A program made the translations under genes and the position numbers. Under the pieces are notes generated by a model that saw only the letters and a list, made by a program, of their open reading frames with translations, did no database searches and was not told the DNA's origin. Below, piece by piece: positions 28,265-32,061 of a stretch of 32,061 bases of DNA (position 1 is its first letter; each line of letters opens with the position of its first letter). Source of the stretch: a virus; IMG/VR virus record IMGVR_UViG_3300050821_000690, positions 1 to 32,061 of that record; one strand, 5' to 3'.

Positions 28265-29176
28265 TCAGCTCTCGCGAACCATTAGCTGTGAGCCGTTGCG
28301 GTAGACGAATCCCACGCCGACGCCGGCTGCCGCTGCCGCCGCATCGTTCGCCGCGTTCGTCAGCACCGTCAGAAGTATGCCGCCCGCGTTTACCTGGAGC
28401 CCCTTGTTGGCAACCATGGTCCCATCGAACTTGGTGTGCGCGGTAATGTGCAGGCTTCCGGCGCCACCTGCAAGGGTTGGGTCCCAAAGAATTTGAGCTG
28501 TGCCGGCGGTATTGAACGCGATCGTCATATTGTCGTTCAGCCAGATGGCGTTCCCACCGAGCTGCTGCCCGGGGCGGAAGTCGATGCCAGCCTGCGAGTA
28601 GGGGAAGTTCATGTTGAAGCCGAGGACCAGCGACGTGTTGACGTTGCAGTGCAGGCTGAGGCCGTATGTAACCTGCGCGGGCGCGCCATTTGGGTCGTGC
28701 TGACCAGCGACGATCACCATTCCGATTCGGTTCCGCGCGTCGTCGGCGCCATTGCAGATGATGTCGACCTCGAGGCCGACCTGGGCGTTGGTGGCGGACG
28801 AGGGCTGTCCGGTCGTGTCGTGGCTCTCGAACACACCGCCCCATATCTGGGGGTTGTTCGGCGCGCCGCCCGAGTTGAAGCCGCCGCGCACGCCCTGGCC
28901 ATAGACAGGGACGTGACCGCCGTTGCCACCCGTGCTGCCCGAGCCGTTGTAGCTCAACTGGCTGAGAATGCCCCAAAACCCATAGGTAGGGGCTTCCGTG
29001 ATCTCAGTGTTGACCCGCAGTGTGCTGACGACGCCGGAGCCCCCTGATACATTGGGGTTGTAGTTGAACTCGGCCTGCGCCGCATTGGCGGCCGGCGTGG
29101 CGTTGTTCGGCCAGGCCTGCAGGTTCGTGCTGACAACGCCCTCGGCATTGGTCTGCGTGATCGAAGCTGACATCAT
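28265..29176 (-). CDS. Fibre-like or decoration protein in accessory region
   Basis: The 303-residue product overlaps the upstream stop as ATGA, and a second ATG follows at once. It is Gly/Asn/Thr-rich and beta-predicted: NAAQAEFNYNPNVSGGSGVV, NNPQIWGGVFESHDTTGQPS, VGLEVDIICNGADDARNRIG, TYGLSLHCNVNTSLVLGFNM and ITAHTKFDGTMVANKGLQVN. Its C-terminus (GVGVGFVYRNGSQLMVRES) resembles the end of phage fibre proteins. No signal peptide. It is isolated from the virion genes, inside the small-gene chain. A head fibre, a capsid-attached spike or a stray fibre module are all possible. Confidence 0.65.
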   Translation of the reverse strand: MMSASITQTNAEGVVSTNLQAWPNNATPAANAAQAEFNYNPNVSGGSGVVSTLRVNTEITEAPTYGFWGILSQLSYNGSGSTGGNGGHVPVYGQGVRGGFNSGGAPNNPQIWGGVFESHDTTGQPSSATNAQVGLEVDIICNGADDARNRIGMVIVAGQHDPNGAPAQVTYGLSLHCNVNTSLVLGFNMNFPYSQAGIDFRPGQQLGGNAIWLNDNMTIAFNTAGTAQILWDPTLAGGAGSLHITAHTKFDGTMVANKGLQVNAGGILLTVLTNAANDAAAAAAGVGVGFVYRNGSQLMVRES

Positions 29177-29337
29177 TTTTTCCCATAACGTTGGAGTGCG
29201 ACGTAGGCCAGCGACTTCGCCTGAAACGCGTTGTCGTCCTGCGCGAGGGCGTCGTAAATCTGCTGGAACAAGGCCAGCATCTCTGCCTTGTCCTCCTCGA
29301 GCGCGATCAGGCGGGCTGCAACGCTGTGCTCGTGCAT
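29173..29337 (-). CDS. Short helical phage protein
   Basis: A 54-residue frame starts at ATG 29337, one base after the preceding stop, and overlaps the fibre-like gene by ATGA. It reads HEHSVAARLIALEEDKAEML, ALFQQIYDALAQDDNAFQAK and SLAYVALQRYGKK, probably two helices. The longer frame extending to 29544 is a reading through the preceding gene and is not used. Function unknown. Confidence 0.6.
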   Translation of the reverse strand: MHEHSVAARLIALEEDKAEMLALFQQIYDALAQDDNAFQAKSLAYVALQRYGKK

Positions 29338-29338
29338 G

Positions 29339-29527
29339 TCAGATTCTGTGCCGCTCGACGAGTCGAACATATTCAACCACGCCGCAAGGGAGGGACATTT
29401 GGCAGCCATTGTCCGCAAGCGTGACCATGACTCCCTCGATGACTGACTCGACTGGTCCGATAACGGCAAGAGGCTCTCGGAGGACTTCAGCGAGAGCAGC
29501 GTAGCCTTCCTTCTCCGAGTAGCGCAT
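29339..29527 (-). CDS. Small phage protein, unknown
   Basis: The 62-residue product has a strong ribosome site (GGAGGG about nine bases before ATG 29527). It reads as a helix then beta strands: KEGYAALAEVLREPLAVIGP, VESVIEGVMVTLADNGCQMS and LPCGVVEYVRLVERHRI. The SLPCGVVEYVRLV strand recalls short phage proteins but no family is recalled with certainty. Confidence 0.6.
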   Translation of the reverse strand: MRYSEKEGYAALAEVLREPLAVIGPVESVIEGVMVTLADNGCQMSLPCGVVEYVRLVERHRI

Positions 29528-29545
29528 TGCACAGCCCTCCGCATG

Positions 29546-29746
29546 TCAGCCTTCTACCACCGGCTCGACCAGCTTGTCACGGACGATTGTGGCCTTCCAG
29601 CCCTTCGACGAGAAAAAGGTCCGAAGCTCGTAGTCAGTCTTGCCGACGCACCATCCCAGGATGGGCGCGGCCGCGAAGCAGACTCCATCATCGACCAGGA
29701 GGCCCGCCACGAAGTGCGGGGCCTCGACGCGCACCAGGACGGTCAC
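29546..29746 (-). CDS. Small phage protein of a common family, unknown function
   Basis: The 66-residue product starts at GTG 29746 (GTGA overlap). The pattern APHFVAGLLVDDGVCFAAAP followed by ILGWCVGKTDYELRTFFSSK and GWKATIV is familiar from short proteins in many phages: HF-x-A-G-L, AAP-I-L-x-W-x-x-G, then L-R-x-x-x-x-x-x-G-W. I know no function for it. It is probably an early accessory protein. Confidence 0.65.
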   Translation of the reverse strand: MTVLVRVEAPHFVAGLLVDDGVCFAAAPILGWCVGKTDYELRTFFSSKGWKATIVRDKLVEPVVEG

Positions 29747-30024
29747 GACGCCTTATCGGCCAGGATCACGTCCAGGCGCACCCCGAGCGACCCCAGCTCG
29801 CACAGGAGCGCGTCGAGCTGCGGCGAGTTCTTCGCCGCTTCCTTCTGCTCCCTGTATAGGTCGAGCAGCTCGTTGGCCGAGTCCACCAGGCTCATCTCTC
29901 GGTTGAAGCGTTCCGTCATGAGCTTGTAGCGGAACCGATTCTCGCCGTAGCGGGCGCGGATCTCTTCCGCCAGCGAGTCCGTGACCTCTTGTAGCTTTGT
30001 CGCGAGTTGATCTGACGGTATCAT
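29743..30024 (-). CDS. Small coiled-coil phage protein
   Basis: The 93-residue product starts at ATG 30024 (ATGA overlap). It is almost entirely helical and charged: ATKLQEVTDSLAEEIRARYG, KLMTERFNREMSLVDSANEL, LDLYREQKEAAKNSPQLDAL, with heptad-like leucines, consistent with a coiled coil or helical hairpin. No enzymatic residues. Function unknown. Confidence 0.6.
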   Translation of the reverse strand: MIPSDQLATKLQEVTDSLAEEIRARYGENRFRYKLMTERFNREMSLVDSANELLDLYREQKEAAKNSPQLDALLCELGSLGVRLDVILADKAS

Positions 30025-30230
30025 TGGCCCACAAGCCCAATAGGTTTCGTCGTAGGCACTACGCGGTCACGCGCGGTCCACAGGCGGTATGCGCGCCGGT
30101 ATCCTACGGCCGTGCGCTCGACGCCATCCTCTCCCTGGACCTTATAGACCCGCTGCCCGACGTCCGGGTTGTAGCCGAGCGACTCGACCACTCGGTAGCG
30201 TTCGCCGCCGATCTCGATGATGCGCGCCAT
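30021..30230 (-). CDS. Small beta-type phage protein
   Basis: The 69-residue product starts at ATG 30230, whose A is shared with the previous TGA stop (TGATG). Strands are evident: ARIIEIGGERYRVVESLGYN, VGQRVYKVQGEDGVERTAVG, YRRAYRLWTARDRVVPT. A small barrel-like or SH3-like fold is possible. No known family recalled. Confidence 0.6.
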   Translation of the reverse strand: MARIIEIGGERYRVVESLGYNPDVGQRVYKVQGEDGVERTAVGYRRAYRLWTARDRVVPTTKPIGLVGQ

Positions 30231-30691
30231 CAGACGGCGTCCGCCAGCACGATGGTCTTGATGATGTCGAGCGCCTCTTCCAGGGTGTCGACCCGGTAGT
30301 CGATGCACGCGCGCACCATCGGGTGGTTCAGGATGAACGAGTCCTCGGGGCACGCCACGACCACCGGGACCTGCAGGATGTAGGCCATGGCCAGCTCCAT
30401 GTCCGTCCCACGGCTGATCGTCTTGGCATCGGTGAAGTTCACCAGGATCGCGGCGGACGTCTTCACGTCGTTCGAGTCCCGCTTCATGATGCCTTTGTCG
30501 GTGGCCAGGGCGTGCTTGAACCCCTCCGTCCCGATCTTGCCTGAAGCGCGCAGGAACGCCTTGCCACGGAGCGGGGAGAAGCCATCGATGCCGTCCCAAT
30601 CGAGCTGCTGGGCCGCATACTCGCGCCAGTCCTGGCCCTCGTCGTATGTCAGGCCAGCGATCGGGCCGGCGAGGTAAACCTTGGGTCTCAT
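30230..30691 (-). CDS. Nucleoside 2-deoxyribosyltransferase-like protein
   Basis: The 153-residue product carries the hallmark VYLAGPIAGL (residues 5-14) of the nucleoside 2-deoxyribosyltransferase and dNMP hydrolase superfamily. Also present are RDSNDVKTSAAILVNFTDAK and SRGTDMELAMAYILQVPVVV, where the Glu of GT-x-x-E is the expected catalytic nucleophile. Enzymes of this group cleave or exchange the N-glycosidic bond of deoxynucleosides or deoxynucleotides. In a phage it could recycle nucleotides, remove modified or host nucleotides, or help make modified bases; the substrate is not evident. The start overlaps the upstream stop as ATGA. Confidence 0.75.
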   Translation of the reverse strand: MRPKVYLAGPIAGLTYDEGQDWREYAAQQLDWDGIDGFSPLRGKAFLRASGKIGTEGFKHALATDKGIMKRDSNDVKTSAAILVNFTDAKTISRGTDMELAMAYILQVPVVVACPEDSFILNHPMVRACIDYRVDTLEEALDIIKTIVLADAV

Positions 30692-30864
30692 TGGATCTTG
30701 CTCCTGATCCGGTTGATCCGTGCGATAGTCTCGGCGCGCTCCAGGCTGGCGGGCACCTGCGCCCTAAGATCGTCCGCCAGGTTGAACAGGACGTCCCGCG
30801 TGTCCCACAGCAGCTTCTCGAAGTCGTCCAGCCCCTTCTGCGCGGCCTCGAGGACGGGGTTCAT
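30688..30864 (-). CDS. Small coiled-coil phage protein
   Basis: The 58-residue product starts at ATG 30864 (ATGA overlap with the upstream gene). It is one helical run: LEAAQKGLDDFEKLLWDTRD, VLFNLADDLRAQVPASLERA, ETIARINRIRSKI. The longer frame to 31125 reads through the upstream gene and is not used. Function unknown. Confidence 0.6.
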   Translation of the reverse strand: MNPVLEAAQKGLDDFEKLLWDTRDVLFNLADDLRAQVPASLERAETIARINRIRSKIQ

Positions 30865-31181
30865 CGCTTCACCCCGATCTGCGCCAGGGCCTCGCGCATC
30901 GCACGCTCCAGCGCGTAGGATGACCCGCTGCTCTGCAAGAGCGCGTAGGCGTCGAGCCGGATACGGTGGGTGACCAACTGACCGTTGTCGTATGCCTGCT
31001 CGGCTACGATGGTGATGGTCGGATCCCCGACTGGCCTGCAGTTTGGCACTACGCGGTCCGGCGTCGGATTCGCCGGCATGCCGGTGCAGTTCGCGATGTT
31101 GCCGCAGCAGGGCCTGAACATGCACCTGGGTATCAGGTTTGGCTGCGGATACTGCGGCCCCGGCTTCTCCTGCCGGCTCAC
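30861..31181 (-). CDS. Cysteine-containing small phage protein
   Basis: The 106-residue product starts at GTG 31181 (GTGA overlap). Its first half holds four cysteines (NLIPRCMFRPCCGNIANC) plus one later, with His only further on, so metal binding is possible but not shown. The second half is strand-helix: ITIVAEQAYDNGQLVTHRIR, LDAYALLQSSGSSYALERAM, REALAQIGVKR. No family recognised. Confidence 0.55.
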   Translation of the reverse strand: MSRQEKPGPQYPQPNLIPRCMFRPCCGNIANCTGMPANPTPDRVVPNCRPVGDPTITIVAEQAYDNGQLVTHRIRLDAYALLQSSGSSYALERAMREALAQIGVKR

Positions 31182-31435
31182 CAGTTCACCTGCACCTTGA
31201 AGCCGACGCCGTCGACGCTGGCCAGTCCCACATTGAATCCGCGAGACGAGAAGTGGTCACGCAGAAGCTGCCCGCACTCGCGGTCGGGGGCATAGAACGT
31301 GAGGTTAGAATCCCCATCCCGAGCCGCTGACGCCGCCCGCTTGTCGAAGCCACTCACGGCGTCGTCGACGAAGGCATCCATGCGCTCCTTGAGGGCCTCA
31401 CGGGTGATGGATCCGAGTTCGTATGGTGTGATCAT
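31178..31435 (-). CDS. Small alpha/beta phage protein
   Basis: I choose ATG 31435 (85 residues); ATG 31489 would overlap the upstream gene by 23 bases, and neither has a strong ribosome site. A helix (TREALKERMDAFVDDAVSGF) is followed by a small beta unit: SNLTFYAPDRECGQLLRDHF, SSRGFNVGLASVDGVGFKVQ, ending VNW. This helix plus strand plan is common in short phage proteins. Function unknown. Confidence 0.6.
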   Translation of the reverse strand: MITPYELGSITREALKERMDAFVDDAVSGFDKRAASAARDGDSNLTFYAPDRECGQLLRDHFSSRGFNVGLASVDGVGFKVQVNW

Positions 31436-31466
31436 GACCGGGAGATGGGGATCCGGCGCCGGGGTT

Positions 31467-31682
31467 TCAAGTCCTCGGTGAGCCGTCATGCTCGCGGGTG
31501 ATCGAAACGTTGGCCCACATCGCGGCCTCACGGACCTTGCGCAGGACATACGTCCTGTCGGAACCGTGCGGCAGAACCCTCTCCAGGGTCAGGCACAGCT
31601 CGGCGAACGCCGTCCTGGACTCTTCCATGGAGTTGATCTGGGCCTCGGTTGGCTTGTGATAAGCGAACGTCGAGTCGTGCAT
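31467..31682 (-). CDS. acb2: Acb2-like cyclic-nucleotide sponge (anti-CBASS/Thoeris)
   Basis: The 71-residue product starts at ATG 31682, five bases after a strong AGGAGG site. It matches the phage Acb2 family, small helical-hairpin proteins that assemble into oligomers and bind cyclic di- and trinucleotides, and in some members gcADPR signals, blocking CBASS and Thoeris defence (family knowledge). Visible family marks are the F-x-YH-x-P-x-x-x-Q start (FAYHKPTEAQ, residues 6-15), a first helix with E-x-x-R-x-x-F-A-x-L, a P-x-x-S/G-x-x-x turn (LPHGSDRTYVLRK), and the hallmark EAAMWANVSITR (50-61). Length is typical. It leads the chain of accessory genes, fitting early expression. The AT-rich stretch upstream may hold its promoter. 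Assignment is by motif recall. Confidence 0.78.
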   Translation of the reverse strand: MHDSTFAYHKPTEAQINSMEESRTAFAELCLTLERVLPHGSDRTYVLRKVREAAMWANVSITREHDGSPRT

Positions 31683-31715
31683 TGGGCACCTCCTGTGCTG
31701 ATCGCAGATATGGGG

Positions 31716-31765
31716 CCGATCCGGAAAATTCCAACCGAAAATTACAGAACCGTTAGAAATATCCC
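31716..31765 (-). promoter_or_regulatory. AT-rich promoter/operator candidate ahead of acb2
   Basis: On the minus strand two similar units, CGGTTCTGTAATTTT and CGGTTGGAATTTTC, stand side by side, ending about 35 bases before the AGGAGG site of the acb2-like gene. TGTAAT in the first unit is a good -10 match (5 of 6) but has no good -35. TTGGAA with 17 bases to ATATCT is another weak option. The paired units may be an operator. Confidence 0.35.
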
Positions 31766-31915
31766 GGAACCCGCTGAAATTCCCAGGGGGTGCATGATGT
31801 GGCTTTGTCCTGGTGTGGCCGACCGAGCGACCTGGCGGCCGCCCCCCAAAGTCGCCCTACACGGCCGGGCAAACATGGATCGCGGTGGCAGCGCGCGATG
31901 GCATGACGCGACATA

Positions 31916-31934
31916 GGCGGACAATGTCTCCGCC
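31916..31934. repeat. Inverted repeat
   Basis: GGCGGA and TCCGCC (6 bp, exact) flank a 7-base loop. No T-run follows on either strand, so it is more a possible protein-binding site than a terminator. Confidence 0.4.
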
Positions 31935-31988
31935 CAATTGATGCGTAACCCATTGATATCGTTGAGCGTCGCACGCACGCACTGCGCC

Positions 31989-32009
31989 AGGATACAAGTC
32001 AGGATACAA
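31989..32009. repeat. Direct repeat AGGATACAA x2
   Basis: AGGATACAA occurs at 31989-31997 and again at 32001-32009, spaced 12 bases start to start, close to one helical turn. With the preceding C the shared unit is CAGGATACAA at least in part. It could be a regulator-binding or iteron-type site; only two copies lie inside the window. Confidence 0.5.
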
Positions 32010-32061
32010 CTCGCAGCGTGCGCTCAATAGCATCGTATGTCCGATAATGGTTCTTGTCGGG

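Larger units (their letters stand above)
31683..32061. other. Non-coding right-end region with repeats
   Basis: No convincing gene lies in these 379 bases, although weak frames exist on both strands. They hold an AT-rich island at 31722-31765, an inverted repeat at 31916-31934, a short CGCA run near 31970-31984, and paired direct repeats at 31989-32009. This is a likely control region for the leftward accessory genes. Confidence 0.5.

Noticed and set aside
28260-28976. A 238-codon minus-strand frame inside the fibre-like gene
   Set aside because: It is the alternate frame of the coupled 303-residue gene and is Arg-rich without features.
31742-31978. A 78-codon minus-strand frame starting at GTG upstream of acb2
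   Set aside because: No ribosome site, low-complexity Arg/Gly composition, and its end crosses the AT-rich candidate promoter region.
1-32061. tRNA genes, CRISPR arrays, insertion sequences and integrase genes
   Set aside because: I saw no cloverleaf candidates, regular spaced repeats, transposase or integrase motifs on either strand.

Overview
This window looks like about 32 kb of a tailed bacteriophage (or prophage) genome with a short, podovirus-type tail. All 53 genes I call lie on the minus strand, so transcription runs from the right end (high coordinates) to the left end. Genes are packed tightly. More than twenty neighbouring pairs share ATGA, GTGA, TAATG or TGATG stop/start overlaps. 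GC content is high, roughly 55-67% in lines I counted. Sec- and Tat-type signal peptides point to a Gram-negative, probably proteobacterial, host; the exact host cannot be read from the sequence. No integrase, repressor, polymerase, primase or lysis gene is present, so those must lie outside the window.

Right end (about 31.7-25.2 kb): a roughly 380-base non-coding stretch with repeats is followed by a chain of some 20 small accessory genes. The first is a likely Acb2-type cyclic-nucleotide sponge (anti-CBASS/Thoeris). The chain also holds a nucleoside 2-deoxyribosyltransferase-like enzyme, a secreted small protein, a fibre-like protein out of place, and a helix-turn-helix (DUF6456-like) protein. 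Most of the others have no function I can name.

Middle (25.1-16.5 kb): a packaging and head block. In transcription order it is a small-terminase-like protein, large terminase, a proline-rich small protein, head-tail connector (portal), an unknown, a Bbp19-like protein, scaffold, major capsid protein and a Bbp16-like cement protein, then two further likely virion proteins. A promoter candidate precedes the terminase genes, and a strong hairpin sits just after the capsid gene. Order and content resemble Bordetella phage BPP-1.

Appendage block (16.5-8.0 kb): fibre or spike-like beta proteins, several with N-terminal signal peptides, are mixed with small basic proteins that share an ESLF peptide motif. 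A rho-independent terminator and a SAM-dependent methyltransferase also lie here.

Left end (8.0 kb to edge): the tail and ejection block. It has three tandem tail-tubular-A (gp11-like) adaptors, then a nozzle protein that appears split over two genes with a LamG-like plus fibronectin III segment inserted at the break. A GNAT-like gp13-type protein, a gp14-type internal protein, and the start of a large internal virion protein that runs off the window follow.

The most noteworthy observations are the Acb2-like gene, the split nozzle with inserted domains, the shared LF-K peptide motif linking three small proteins to the scaffold, the set of virion-type proteins carrying export signals, and the triplicated tail adaptor.
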